A DNA stretch of 64,000 bases from Roseiarcus sp963813195 (GTDB lineage: Bacteria; Pseudomonadota; Alphaproteobacteria; Rhizobiales; Beijerinckiaceae). The stretch spans positions 272,318-336,317 of the forward strand of contig CAWEYC010000036.1 of assembly GCA_963813195.1 (NCBI GenBank), given 5' to 3'. The notes under the pieces were generated by a model. That model was not told where the DNA came from. It saw only the letters and a list, made by a program, of their open reading frames with translations, and did not search any database. Numbering within the stretch: the stretch's first letter is position 1; the number at the start of each line of letters is the position of its first letter. Positions 9,484-18,023 of this stretch are shown in pieces. Made by a program: the position numbers and the translations under genes.

Positions 9484-9906
9484 ATGCTACGGAAGTCAAT
9501 TGTCGTCTTGGCGACCTCAGTCGCTTTATCCTCCGGATTCGCCGCCGACGCTTTCGCCCGCGGCGGCGGAATCGGCGGCTTCAGCGGCGGCGGAATGGGC
9601 CATTCCGCGATTGGAATGAGCGACCCTGTCGGTGGCCTTAGCGGCGGGATGGGCCAAATCGGAGGCGGATTGGGCCATATCGGCGGCGGCATCAACAGCG
9701 GCCTCTCGACGGGCTCTCTAGGCGCGATAGGCACAGGGGGGGCTGTCGGCGGGACGAGCGCTCTCGGCGGCGTAGCCTCCCGGGCGCCAACGACGGCGGG
9801 CCTTGGCTCCAGCAGCGTTGGCGGCGAATACCAGTTTCGCGCGCTCAGCAATTGCGCCTACACCAGCAATTACGCAAAAACCAACACTCCCGCGTGTGAC
9901 GAATGA
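9484..9906 (+). CDS. Small secreted Gly-rich protein, paralogue B
   Basis: A 140-residue protein starting at ATG 9484 (a leader like that of paralogue A, gggaacttcgacatgctacgg, precedes both). The signal peptide MLRKSIVVLATSVALSSG is nearly identical to paralogue A, with likely cleavage after DAFA. The mature part is Gly/Ser/Ile-rich (GGGLGHIGGGINSG) rather than Gly/His/Phe-rich, and the C-terminus carries two cysteines in a polar tail (SNCAYTSNYAKTNTPACDE). It therefore diverged from paralogue A in the mature region while keeping leader, signal peptide and downstream hairpin. Function unknown. Confidence 0.75.
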   Translation: MLRKSIVVLATSVALSSGFAADAFARGGGIGGFSGGGMGHSAIGMSDPVGGLSGGMGQIGGGLGHIGGGINSGLSTGSLGAIGTGGAVGGTSALGGVASRAPTTAGLGSSSVGGEYQFRALSNCAYTSNYAKTNTPACDE

Positions 9907-9941
9907 CAGTGGGCGATCGCTTCTTCCGACGCAGAACCAAT

Positions 9942-9966
9942 GGCTCGACTGCGTTGCAGTCGAGCC
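9942..9966. terminator. Perfect 11-bp hairpin after paralogue B
   Basis: ggctcgactgc (9942-9952) pairs with gcagtcgagcc (9956-9966) around a 3-base loop (gtt). It is the same stem as at 9190-9214, about 40 bases after each stop codon, which supports a role at the 3' end of both transcripts. Confidence 0.6.
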
Positions 9967-10166
9967 CGAGCGTGTCGCAGCGGATTGAGCGGCGACATTG
10001 CGGCGGGGGCAGTCGGTAAGAGGCTGGAGGTTCGGGGGTCATGGCGCGAGCGCGAGACCCTAGCCGCGAAATTTCGATTGCAGCCTCGAAGGCTCGTCCC
10101 CACCTCATGGGGCATCGACGGCCCGTGTAACTAGTGATGGCCGGCGTTTGTCCCTGCTCGCGCGCC

Positions 10167-11054
10167 TCATTCCAGGGCGCGGCGATATTGCGTCGGGGTC
10201 ATTCCGGTCAGCTTGTGAAATCCGGAGGTGAACGCGCTCGTTTGGGCGAAGCCGAGCCGCATTCCGATTTCGGTGACTGAAACGTCTGGCTTGGCGAGCA
10301 GCGTCTTGGCTTCCTCCACGCGGCGGATCATGTGATAGCGGTGCGGCGGCAGACCGAACGACTGCTTGAAAGCGTGGGCGAAGTGGTAGGGGCTCAGACG
10401 CACGAGCTGCGCCATCTCCGACAGCGAAACGCGTTCGAAAAGATGTTCCGCCACATATTGCTCGACCCGCTTTTTCTGCCAGACCGCGAGACCGCCGCTC
10501 GCCGCGGGCTCATCCGCTCGCCTGCCGCCGTTCAGCCGAATGAGCTCATGGCAGAGGACGGCGCTGAGAGCTTCCGCATAGAGATCGGCGCCCTGCTCCT
10601 CGATCTGCCCCTTCAATTTCCTCGTCGTGTCCCAGATGTCGGGATCGAAGAAGAACAGACGCGGCTCGAATTCCATGGCGTCGAAGCCGAGTTTGGGATC
10701 GAGCAGCGGACCCGTCGGATCGATGTAGAAGTAGGTCGCGCGGGTCAGCACGCGCGGTTCCTGCCAGCCGTAGAAGCGGTTATTTGCCGGGATGAAGGTG
10801 AGCTTGCCGGTCAGATCGCGCAGGTTCGAGCGCAGGTCTTCGACGCGGGTTTCGCCATCGTCGCGCACCGATTGCTCGGACGCGACCAGCAGATGTCGGG
10901 GCCCTTGGAAGCCGTACTCGAATGGCTGAAACTCGGTGACCCGAACGGTCTCCACCCGAAGACCCGTCCATTCCGCCGCCTGGCGTTTGACGATATCGGA
11001 CGGCGTGAAGGCGACGGGCGCAGCGGCATTCCGAAGGGCGCTCGCGGGACTCAT
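10167..11054 (-). CDS. AraC-family transcriptional regulator
   Basis: A 295-residue protein. The C-terminal about 100 residues form the double helix-turn-helix of the AraC/XylS family (VSLSEMAQLVRLSPYHFAHA; VTEIGMRLGFAQTSAFTSGF; TGMTPTQYRR). The N-terminal about 170 residues (FIPANNRFYGWQEPR) resemble a sensory/effector domain without a nameable ligand. It is convergent with the Gly-rich genes, and a decayed duplicate of its 3' part lies between them, so the regulator and those genes probably form a functional neighbourhood. Target genes are not evident from sequence. Confidence 0.88.
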   Translation of the reverse strand: MSPASALRNAAAPVAFTPSDIVKRQAAEWTGLRVETVRVTEFQPFEYGFQGPRHLLVASEQSVRDDGETRVEDLRSNLRDLTGKLTFIPANNRFYGWQEPRVLTRATYFYIDPTGPLLDPKLGFDAMEFEPRLFFFDPDIWDTTRKLKGQIEEQGADLYAEALSAVLCHELIRLNGGRRADEPAASGGLAVWQKKRVEQYVAEHLFERVSLSEMAQLVRLSPYHFAHAFKQSFGLPPHRYHMIRRVEEAKTLLAKPDVSVTEIGMRLGFAQTSAFTSGFHKLTGMTPTQYRRALE

Positions 11055-11319
11055 GGGTGCAATCCTTTTCAGTGACTGTCAAACCCTACTGAGCGTCCCG
11101 CCATCCAGTTCGGCTCCGTCATGGCCGATGAACGCTCATATGGAAGCTTGCGGAGCCGCAGCAAGGCGCGTTGCGTTCACGTCTTCGCGCACGGCGGCGG
11201 ACGCCGCCGCCCGGGGTCCGACAGCAAGATCGTGATAAGAGCCGCACTTTTTGGAAAGCGAACCTCTCGGCTTCTCCCCATCTCAATCCTGTCGAAACCG
11301 CTCAAATCGGAGCCGAGTC

Positions 11320-11502
11320 ATGCTACGCAATCGAGACGAGTTGGACGGTCTGTTGAAGCAGTCGCCGGCCGAGGGAGCGAGCTGGCCCGTCGATCGATCA
11401 TCCCTTCGGGCGCTCGCCGACATGGGGCTCACTGTCGCGCAGATCGCGCGATATTTCTCGGTCAATCCGGACCAGGTCCAGGCATTGCTTGATCGCCGCT
11501 AG
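11320..11502 (+). CDS. Small hypothetical protein with a helix-turn-helix-like segment
   Basis: A 60-residue reading frame from ATG 11320 to a TAG at 11500-11502. The C-terminal half (ALADMGLTVAQIARYFSVNP) reads like a helix-turn-helix of the kind found in small DNA-binding or resolvase-type proteins. There is a weak GGAG upstream. It stands alone between two minus-strand genes. Composition looks like coding sequence, but I do not recognise a family. Confidence 0.5.
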   Translation: MLRNRDELDGLLKQSPAEGASWPVDRSSLRALADMGLTVAQIARYFSVNPDQVQALLDRR

Positions 11503-11584
11503 GGCAGGATGTGTTCAAGCCGAAGTGTTTCAGCCGTCGGTTCCCGGCGCCCGCAGATGACCGCGAATGGCGTGGAATTCGCCC

Positions 11585-12319
11585 CTACGCCGTCCCGCCG
11601 GCGTCGACCGTCATCACCGCGCCGCTGATGTTGCGCCCGCCCTCTCCCATCAGAAACGCCGCCATGGCGGCGACGTCTTGCGGCTCGGCGAGGCGACGCA
11701 GCGCGCCGCGGGCGGCGATGCGGTCGCGAGCTGAAGCGTCGAGACCGCTGGTCAATTCCGTGGCGACGAAGCCGGGCGCGATCGCGTTCACCGTGACGCC
11801 GACCCGGCCGACTTCGCGGGCCAGCGATTTGGTGAAGCCGACCAGCGCCGCTTTGGTCGCGGCGTAAGCCGCAAGCCCGTTGTAGCCGGTCGCGGCGATG
11901 ATCGAGGATATGTTGACGATGCGCCCGCGCCCGTCGGCCATCATGCCGCGCACGAGATATTTGGTCAGCACGATCGGCGCGAGCGTGTTGAGCCGCAGCA
12001 ACGCTTCGATGTCGGCATTGGCCATCGTCGCCAGCAGGCCCTCGGCGCTGATCCCCGCATTGTTGACGAGCCCGTAGACGGGCCCGCGCCGAGCGCGCAG
12101 GTCGCGGACGAAGGCCGGTATGGCCTCGATGTCGGCGAGATCGAACGGCTCGAAGTGCAGCGCGCCGACGCCCGCGCCTTCGACTTCGGCGGCGGCCTTG
12201 TCGAACGCCTCGCTGGGCTTGCGCGCAACGCCGAGGACGCAATAGCCCTCGCGGGCGAGCCGCGCGGCGATGGCGAGGCCGATGCCGCGGCTGGCGCCGG
12301 TGACGACGACATTATCCAT
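11585..12319 (-). CDS. 3-oxoacyl-ACP reductase-like SDR
   Basis: A 244-residue short-chain dehydrogenase: TGASRGIG for NAD(P) binding at the N-terminus, NNAG around residue 80, and the Ser/Tyr/Lys catalytic set (NISSIIAATGYNGLAAYAATK). Length and ending (GAVMTVDAGGTA) are those of FabG-type ketoreductases. The ATG at 12319 overlaps the stop of the adenylating-enzyme gene by 8 bases, so translation is coupled. It is the last gene of the carrier protein / ligase / reductase operon and would reduce a beta-keto thioester bound to that carrier. The substrate is inferred. Confidence 0.85.
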   Translation of the reverse strand: MDNVVVTGASRGIGLAIAARLAREGYCVLGVARKPSEAFDKAAAEVEGAGVGALHFEPFDLADIEAIPAFVRDLRARRGPVYGLVNNAGISAEGLLATMANADIEALLRLNTLAPIVLTKYLVRGMMADGRGRIVNISSIIAATGYNGLAAYAATKAALVGFTKSLAREVGRVGVTVNAIAPGFVATELTSGLDASARDRIAARGALRRLAEPQDVAAMAAFLMGEGGRNISGAVMTVDAGGTA

Positions 12320-13670
12320 GGCGGGCGAGCTTTCCCCCGTCGGTGATCGGCAATTCCGCGACGAAGCGAAGCGAGGACGGCGCCTTGTGCGCGGGGAGAA
12401 TCGCACGGCACGAGGAGAGGATGTCCTTGATCAGTTCATCGCGCGCGGCGACGCCTTCGCGCAACACGACTTCGGCGGCGACCAGCGCGCCGGTGATCGG
12501 GTTCTTGCGCGCGAAGACGCGGCTCGCTCGCACGGCGGCATGCGCGTTGAGCGCCGCTTCGACCTCTTCCGGGTGAACCTTGGCGCCGCCGACATTGATG
12601 ACGCCGCCGCGCCGGCCGGCGAAGACATAACGATCGCCCCGCCGTTCGACCATGTCGCCGGTGTCGACGAAGCCTTCTGGATCGTGCAGCGTCGGCGCAT
12701 TCGGCCCGATGTAGCGCAAGGCGGTGCGGTTCGAGCGGATGCGCAACGAGCCGTCGAGGACACGCAATGCGACATTGCCGCTTTCATCGATCAGCGAAAC
12801 CGGAAACCCGGCCCGCTCGTCCTCGACCGCGAACGCGACGCCCGCTTCGGTCGATGCGTAAGCGTGTTGAATGTGCGCGCCGGGATAGAGCGCGCGCAAG
12901 GCGGCGAGCACGGCATCGTCGGCGATCTCGCCGGAAAGACGGACGGTCTCGGGCTCGATGCGGCGCGTTTCGGCGCTCATCAGGACTTTGCGCCAATGCG
13001 AGGGCGTTCCGGAAATGTGTTTCGCGCCGGCTTCGCCGAGGCGGATCAGGAACGCGTCGACGCTCTCGCCGGGACTGCTCAGCGTCAGCGATTCCGCGCC
13101 CGACATCGCGCGCAAGAAGATCTGCAGACCTCCATAGCGGCGAATGTCGTAGAACGTCGCCCAACGTTGCGTCGGCGCCGGGCGAAACGCCCCGGTCAAA
13201 GTCGCGAGCGTGTGCGCCACCATCTTCGGCGGCCCGCTGGTGCCCGAGGTCGGCATGACCCATTCGGTGGCGAAGCGCCGGCCGCGCGGCGCGGCGAGCG
13301 GTTCGAGCGGCAGGCGGCAGGGCGCGAGCACATCGAGGCGAGCCGGCGGCGCAGCGTCGTCGCCGTCATGGACGAGCGCGTCCGCCTCGGCGTCGCGAAT
13401 CAAAGCGTCGAGGCCTCTGAGGTCGAAGCCTGGCGGACACAACACGATGCGGCGCGCCCAGCCGTCGAGTTCGATCAAGGCCGCCGCCGCCTTCGCCATG
13501 TCGCCGACGGCGAGGATGACCGAGCGCCCTTCGAGACGCAGCAGAGGCGCGCCCAGGCTCGTCGCATGAGCAAAATCGTCGACCGGCAGGCGCCAGGCGC
13601 GCGTCGCGATCGCGCGTCCTCGGCCGGCGCCGGCCTCCATCAACCCCGCGAGCGTCAGCGGCTCAGACAA
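12312..13670 (-). CDS. AMP-binding acyl-CoA synthetase / acyl-ACP ligase-like enzyme
   Basis: A 452-residue ANL-superfamily adenylating enzyme. The phosphate-binding loop TSGTSGPPK is at 141-149; downstream are YASTEAGVAF (A5), the D of FVDTGDMVE (A7) and GGAKVHPEEVE (A8). The protein is short for the family. It starts at TTG 13670, overlapping the carrier-protein stop by 8 bases, and its TAA overlaps the start of the SDR. It probably activates a carboxylic acid and loads it onto the carrier protein encoded just upstream. The acid cannot be identified. No other start was preferred, because the coupled TTG keeps the N-terminal domain whole. Confidence 0.82.
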   Translation of the reverse strand: MSEPLTLAGLMEAGAGRGRAIATRAWRLPVDDFAHATSLGAPLLRLEGRSVILAVGDMAKAAAALIELDGWARRIVLCPPGFDLRGLDALIRDAEADALVHDGDDAAPPARLDVLAPCRLPLEPLAAPRGRRFATEWVMPTSGTSGPPKMVAHTLATLTGAFRPAPTQRWATFYDIRRYGGLQIFLRAMSGAESLTLSSPGESVDAFLIRLGEAGAKHISGTPSHWRKVLMSAETRRIEPETVRLSGEIADDAVLAALRALYPGAHIQHAYASTEAGVAFAVEDERAGFPVSLIDESGNVALRVLDGSLRIRSNRTALRYIGPNAPTLHDPEGFVDTGDMVERRGDRYVFAGRRGGVINVGGAKVHPEEVEAALNAHAAVRASRVFARKNPITGALVAAEVVLREGVAARDELIKDILSSCRAILPAHKAPSSLRFVAELPITDGGKLARHG

Positions 13671-13908
13671 GGGCGTCTTCGTAAAAGGCGATCAGTTCGC
13701 CGATCGTGTTCGGAAAGCGCGCCGATCCCGAGGAGGTGAAGGGGTCGGCGCCCAGCGCGTCCTCTAGACGCGCGACGAGGATGGCGAAGCATAGCGAATC
13801 GAGACCGGACTCCATAAGGGCCAGATCATCGGTCAATGGCGCAAGCGTTCTGCCCTGCTCCGCGGCTACATCGCGAATTTGAGTAAGGATCGTTAACCGC
13901 GTCGTCAT
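13663..13908 (-). CDS. Acyl carrier protein
   Basis: An 81-residue carrier protein with the canonical ESGLDSL motif (phosphopantetheine Ser38), preceded by LTDDLALM and followed by FAILVARLEDALGADPF, as in type II ACPs. ATG 13908 has a GGAAGG-like ribosome site. It heads a three-gene, overlapping operon with an AMP-forming ligase and a ketoreductase. It is distinct from the LTS-type carrier at 1315-1572. Longer in-frame reading upstream overlaps the divergent gene and is not real. Confidence 0.85.
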   Translation of the reverse strand: MTTRLTILTQIRDVAAEQGRTLAPLTDDLALMESGLDSLCFAILVARLEDALGADPFTSSGSARFPNTIGELIAFYEDALV

Positions 13909-13998
13909 GAAGAGAGTAACCTTCCGTTGAGGCCTTTCCTTCACTCTACTATGGTTCGCGACGCGCGCCCCGCGCCAATTCGATTGACGGTAAATTTC

Positions 13999-14880
13999 AT
14001 GGTCGAGGCCTCCCGGCCGAACGTCGTCTGCCGCCCGATCGAGGATCGTGACATCCCGGCGGTGATCGACTGTCTGACGCGCGGATTTGCGACTGAACGG
14101 ACACGCGACTATTGGGCGAGCGGGCTCGCTGTCATGGCGGGCCGGCCGCGTGTCGGCGACTACCCGCGCTATGGGCATCTGCTGGAGGTTGAAGAGCGGG
14201 TCGTCGGCGTGATGCTGCAGATCTTCTCGACCCGCGAGGGCGCCGAAGGGGCCGCGCCGCGTTGCAACCTCTCGAGTTGGTGCGTCGACGAGGAGTACCG
14301 CGGCTACGCCCACGCTTTGCACGCCCGCTCGGTCCGCCGCCGCGAGGTCGTCTACCTCAACATATCCGCCGCCCCCCACACGGTGGCCGCGCTCAAGGCG
14401 GTCGGCTATCGCCGTTACGCCGAGGGACAGTTCGTCTTCGCGCCGCTGCTGGCGCGCGGCGGCGCGAACGCACGCGTCGTCGAATTCGCCGCGGACCGCG
14501 CGGAAGCATCGCTGCTGTCGTGCGCCGAGCGACGGCTGCTGGCCGACCACGCCGCGCTCGGCTGCATCGCGCTGATCGGCGTGACGGACAGCGCCGCTCG
14601 CCCGCTGGTCTTCCAATCGAGCGCCATCTGGCGTCGCCTCATCCCCTGCGCTCACCTGATCTATTGCCGTGAGATGAGCGATCTCGCGATCTTCTCCGCG
14701 GCGCTCGGCCGCTATTTCGCCAAGCGCGGACGCTTCATCTGCGTCGCTGACGCGAACGGGCCGGTCGCTGGCCTCGCCGGGCGGTTCTTCGGCGAACGCG
14801 AGCCGCGCTACTTCAAGGGCCCCTCGGCGCCGCAGCCGTGCGATCTCGCTTATACCGAGCTGGTCGTGCTCGGGCGATAG
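13999..14880 (+). CDS. GNAT-like protein (possible N-acetyl/N-acyltransferase)
   Basis: About 293 residues from ATG 13999; an upstream TTG (13927) and ATG (13951) are in frame, but homology-like sequence starts with VVCRPIEDRDIPAVIDCL. The opening RPIEDRD...VIDCLTRGF and the central LEVEERVVGVMLQIFS followed by SSWCVDEEYRGYA resemble the first strands and the acetyl-CoA pyrophosphate-loop region of GNAT folds. It is divergent from the ACP operon and shares its promoter region (13909-13998), so it may use the acyl-ACP as donor. Some GNAT-like enzymes use acyl-ACP, but this is inference. Confidence 0.6.
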   Translation: MVEASRPNVVCRPIEDRDIPAVIDCLTRGFATERTRDYWASGLAVMAGRPRVGDYPRYGHLLEVEERVVGVMLQIFSTREGAEGAAPRCNLSSWCVDEEYRGYAHALHARSVRRREVVYLNISAAPHTVAALKAVGYRRYAEGQFVFAPLLARGGANARVVEFAADRAEASLLSCAERRLLADHAALGCIALIGVTDSAARPLVFQSSAIWRRLIPCAHLIYCREMSDLAIFSAALGRYFAKRGRFICVADANGPVAGLAGRFFGEREPRYFKGPSAPQPCDLAYTELVVLGR

Positions 14881-15005
14881 CGGGCGCCGCAAGGCTCGCA
14901 AAGCATCGGCTTGTCATGCCGGCAAACGCCGCCGCTAGACCCCGGCCGCCCGCCGATGGCCTCGCCGGGCCAAAACTGCTAGCCATCGCGCTCTGAGGAG
15001 CTGAC

Positions 15006-15611
15006 ATGACGGAAGATGCGGCGCGGCACAAAGCCAAGATGGTCAAGCGCAAAGCGGTGCAGGACGCCGAGGTCGCGGCGCGGCCCATCCTCGCCAAAGG
15101 CCTGCTGATCGTTCACACCGGCCCCGGCAAGGGCAAGTCGACCGCCGCCTTCGGGCTGGCGCTGCGCGCGCTCGGGCGCGGCCATCGCGTCGGCGTCGTG
15201 CAATTCATCAAGGGCGCCTGGGCGACCGGCGAGCGCGCCGCGTTCGAGCGTTTCGGCGATCAGATCGTCTGGCGCGCGATGGGTGAAGGCTTCACCTGGG
15301 AGACGCAGGACCGCGAGCGCGACATCGCCGCCGCGCGCGCCGCCTGGACGGAAGCGCTGCGGCTGATGGCGGATGCGACGATCCGCCTCGTCATCCTTGA
15401 TGAGCTCAACATCGCGCTGCGCTACGATTATCTCGCCCTCGGCGACGTCGTCGCGGCGCTGCGCGAACGCCGAGGCGATCTGCATGTCGTCGTCACCGGG
15501 CGCAACGCCAAGCCGGAACTGATCGAGGCGGCCGATCTGGTGACCGAGATGACGCTCGTCAAGCACCATTTCGCCGCCGGCGTGCGCGCGCAGGAAGGCA
15601 TCGAGTTTTGA
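15006..15611 (+). CDS. cobO: Cob(I)yrinic acid a,c-diamide adenosyltransferase
   Basis: A 201-residue enzyme of the CobO/BtuR/CobA type, which transfers the adenosyl group of ATP to the cobalt of corrinoids. The P-loop (TGPGKGKSTAAFG, residues 38-50) and LVILDELNIALRYDY and VTGRNAKPELIEAADLVTEM match the family end to end. GAGGAG precedes the ATG. Its TGA stop overlaps the TTG start of cobQ (TTGA), so adenosylation and the next amidation step are coupled at translation. No cobalamin riboswitch was found in the 125 bases upstream. Confidence 0.93.
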   Translation: MTEDAARHKAKMVKRKAVQDAEVAARPILAKGLLIVHTGPGKGKSTAAFGLALRALGRGHRVGVVQFIKGAWATGERAAFERFGDQIVWRAMGEGFTWETQDRERDIAAARAAWTEALRLMADATIRLVILDELNIALRYDYLALGDVVAALRERRGDLHVVVTGRNAKPELIEAADLVTEMTLVKHHFAAGVRAQEGIEF

Positions 15612-17065
15612 ACCCCGCCCGCGCGCTGATGTTCCAAGGGACGGGATCGGACGTCGGCAAGTCGCTGATCGTCGCCGGGCTGTGCCGCGCCTTCACGGCG
15701 CGCGGATTGAAGGTCAGGCCGTTCAAGCCGCAGAACATGTCGAACAACGCCGCGGTGACGGCGGACGGCGGCGAGATCGGCCGCGCCCAGGCGTTGCAGG
15801 CGCGCGCTTGCGGCGTCGCGCCGAGCGTCCACATGAATCCCGTCCTGCTGAAGCCGCAGAGCGAGATCGGCGCGCAGGTCGTCGTGCAGGGCCGCGTCGT
15901 CGGCGCCCATCGGGCGCGCGATTATCGCGAGCTGAAGCCGAAGTTGATGCCCGCCGTGCTCGACAGCTTCGCGCTTCTCAAGGCCGAGGCCGATCTCGTG
16001 TTGGTCGAGGGCGCCGGCAGCGCCGCCGAGGTCAACCTGCGCGATCGCGACATCGCCAACATGGGCTTCGCGCAAGCGGCGCAAACGCCGGTCGTGCTGA
16101 TCGGCGACATCGACCGCGGCGGCGTGATCGCGCAGCTCGTCGGCACGAAGGCGGTGATCGCGCCCGAGGACGCGGCAATGATCGTCGGCTTCCTCGTCAA
16201 CAAGTTTCGCGGCGACGCGAGCCTGTTCGAATCCGGCATGCGCTTGATCGAAGAGCGCACCGGCTGGCGCGCGCTCGGGCTGGTGCCCCATTTCGCGCCA
16301 GCGCATCGCCTGCCTGCCGAGGACGCGATGGCGCTCGGCGGCGCGCGCGAGGAAAAGCGCGCTCGAGTGACGATCGCCGTGCCGCAACTCGCGCGCATCG
16401 CCAATTTCGACGATTTCGATCCGCTGCGGCTCGAGCCGAACGTGCGGCTCGTGATGGTCCGGCCGGGCGAGCCGCTGCCGCTCGCCGATCTCGTCATTCT
16501 GCCCGGCAGCAAGGCGACGATCGCCGATCTCGCGTTCTTTCGCGCTGAGGGCTGGGACATCGACCTCTTCGCGCATGTCCGGCGCGGCGGGCGTGTGCTC
16601 GGGATTTGCGGCGGCTATCAGATGCTCGGCCGAGCGATCGCCGATCCAGAGGGCGTCGAAGGTCCGCCCGGCGAGGCGCAGGGGCTCGGGCTCATCGACG
16701 TCGAAACCGTCATGACCGGCGAGAAGGCGCTGCGCGCCGTTTCCGGAACGTGCCTCGCCAATGGCGCGCCGTTCTCCGGCTATGAAATGCACATCGGGCG
16801 CACCCAAGGACCGGCTTGCGCGTCGCCGCTGCTGCGCCTCGGCGACGGGCGCGAGGACGGCGCGATTGCGCCGGACGGGCGCGTCATGGGCGCCTACGTG
16901 CACGCGCTGTTCGCCGACGACGCGCAGCGCGGGGCGTGGCTGGCGGCGCTCGGGACGTCGAGCGAGCTTGGCTACGACGCGACGGTGGAAGAGACGCTCG
17001 ACGACCTCGCGGCGCATCTCGCCGGGCATATCGATCTCGACGCTTTGCTCAACCTCGCGCGATGA
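15608..17065 (+). CDS. cobQ: Cobyric acid synthase
   Basis: A 485-residue glutamine amidotransferase that amidates adenosylcobyrinic a,c-diamide to cobyric acid. N-terminal synthetase domain: FQGTGSDVGKSLIVAGL (P-loop) and PFKPQNMSNNAAVT. C-terminal GATase domain (about residue 260 on): VILPGSKATIADL and GICGGYQMLGRAI with the nucleophilic Cys, then a late His in the AYVHALF region. The start is TTG 15608 overlapping the cobO stop. It converges with cobD, with a 17-base overlap of the 3' ends (17049-17065). Confidence 0.95.
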   Translation: MNPARALMFQGTGSDVGKSLIVAGLCRAFTARGLKVRPFKPQNMSNNAAVTADGGEIGRAQALQARACGVAPSVHMNPVLLKPQSEIGAQVVVQGRVVGAHRARDYRELKPKLMPAVLDSFALLKAEADLVLVEGAGSAAEVNLRDRDIANMGFAQAAQTPVVLIGDIDRGGVIAQLVGTKAVIAPEDAAMIVGFLVNKFRGDASLFESGMRLIEERTGWRALGLVPHFAPAHRLPAEDAMALGGAREEKRARVTIAVPQLARIANFDDFDPLRLEPNVRLVMVRPGEPLPLADLVILPGSKATIADLAFFRAEGWDIDLFAHVRRGGRVLGICGGYQMLGRAIADPEGVEGPPGEAQGLGLIDVETVMTGEKALRAVSGTCLANGAPFSGYEMHIGRTQGPACASPLLRLGDGREDGAIAPDGRVMGAYVHALFADDAQRGAWLAALGTSSELGYDATVEETLDDLAAHLAGHIDLDALLNLAR

Positions 17066-18023
17066 GCGCGAGCGCGCCAAGGGCGAGCGCTTGCGCCAGG
17101 CAGGCGAGGCGATAGAGCGCGAGGCCGCGGCGGATATCGGCGGCGCCGGCCTCGCGGCGCCCTTCCCCCATGAACGCGTCCTCGACCAGCGTCTCGCCGT
17201 AGACCCGCGGCCCCGCGAGCTTCAGGCCCAAGGCCCCCGCCATCGCCGCCTCCGGCCAGCCGGCGTTGGGCGAGCGGTGATGGCGCGCGTCGCGCCAAAT
17301 CGCTCGCCAGGCCGCCGTCGGCCGCTCTCCCGGCGCGACGCAGGCCGCGATGAGGAGCCAGAGCGCGGCGAGGCGCGAGGCCGGTAGGTTGACGAGATCG
17401 TCGAGCCGCGCCGCCGCCCAGCCGAAAGCGAGATAGCGCTCGTTCTTATGGCCGATCAGGCTGTCGACGGTATTGATCGCCTTGTAGAGCGCGCCGCCGG
17501 TCAAGCCGCCGAGCGCGATCCAGAACAGCGGCGCGACGATTCCATCGGAGAAATTCTCGGCGAGGCTCTCCAGTGCGGCCCGCGCCACGCCCGCTTCGTC
17601 GAGCGCCTCGACATTGCGGCCGACGATCCGCGCGACCGCCTTGCGGCCGGCCGGCAGCCCACCGCGCTCCAGCGCCTCGGCGACGTCGCGCACGTGCGCA
17701 TCGAGGCTGCGCTGCGCCGGCAAGCTCGCGGCGATCAGGGCCAGCGCGGCGAAGCCGGCAAAGCTCGCCGGCGCGATTGTCGTCACGCCCCATGAGAGCG
17801 CGGCGACGGGCAGGAGGTAGAGCGCCAGGGCGAGAACGCCCGCGGCGCGGCGCAACGTGAAGGCGAAGGCCGGTCGGTTGAGGCGCGCCTCCAGCCAAGC
17901 GAGCCATGCGCCCATCCAGGTGACGGGATGGCCGATGGCGCGATAAAGAGGCGCGGGATAGCCCGCCGCCGCCTCGATGAGACATGCGGCCACGGCGAGC
18001 GGCAACGATTGGGCGAGATTCAT
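17049..18023 (-). CDS. cobD: Adenosylcobinamide-phosphate synthase (CobD/CbiB)
   Basis: A 324-residue polytopic membrane protein that attaches aminopropanol phosphate to cobyric acid. The conserved GHPVTWMGAWLAWLE near the N-terminus, ALESLAENFSDGIVAPLFW in the middle and NTVDSLIGHKNERYLAFGWAAARLDD are diagnostic. Its ATG (18021-18023) overlaps the ATG of divergent cobC (18022-18024) in a shared CATG, so the two promoters must lie inside each other's coding sequence. Its 3' end overlaps cobQ. Confidence 0.93.
   Translation of the reverse strand: MNLAQSLPLAVAACLIEAAAGYPAPLYRAIGHPVTWMGAWLAWLEARLNRPAFAFTLRRAAGVLALALYLLPVAALSWGVTTIAPASFAGFAALALIAASLPAQRSLDAHVRDVAEALERGGLPAGRKAVARIVGRNVEALDEAGVARAALESLAENFSDGIVAPLFWIALGGLTGGALYKAINTVDSLIGHKNERYLAFGWAAARLDDLVNLPASRLAALWLLIAACVAPGERPTAAWRAIWRDARHHRSPNAGWPEAAMAGALGLKLAGPRVYGETLVEDAFMGEGRREAGAADIRRGLALYRLACLAQALALGALALIARG

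Noticed and set aside
13663..14901. A 412-residue minus-strand frame containing the ACP
   Set aside because: Only the last 81 codons look like a protein family; the rest is antisense to the GNAT-like gene.
14881..15005. Cobalamin riboswitch upstream of cobO
   Set aside because: The gap is only 125 bases and shows none of the conserved B12-box core or the long paired leader.
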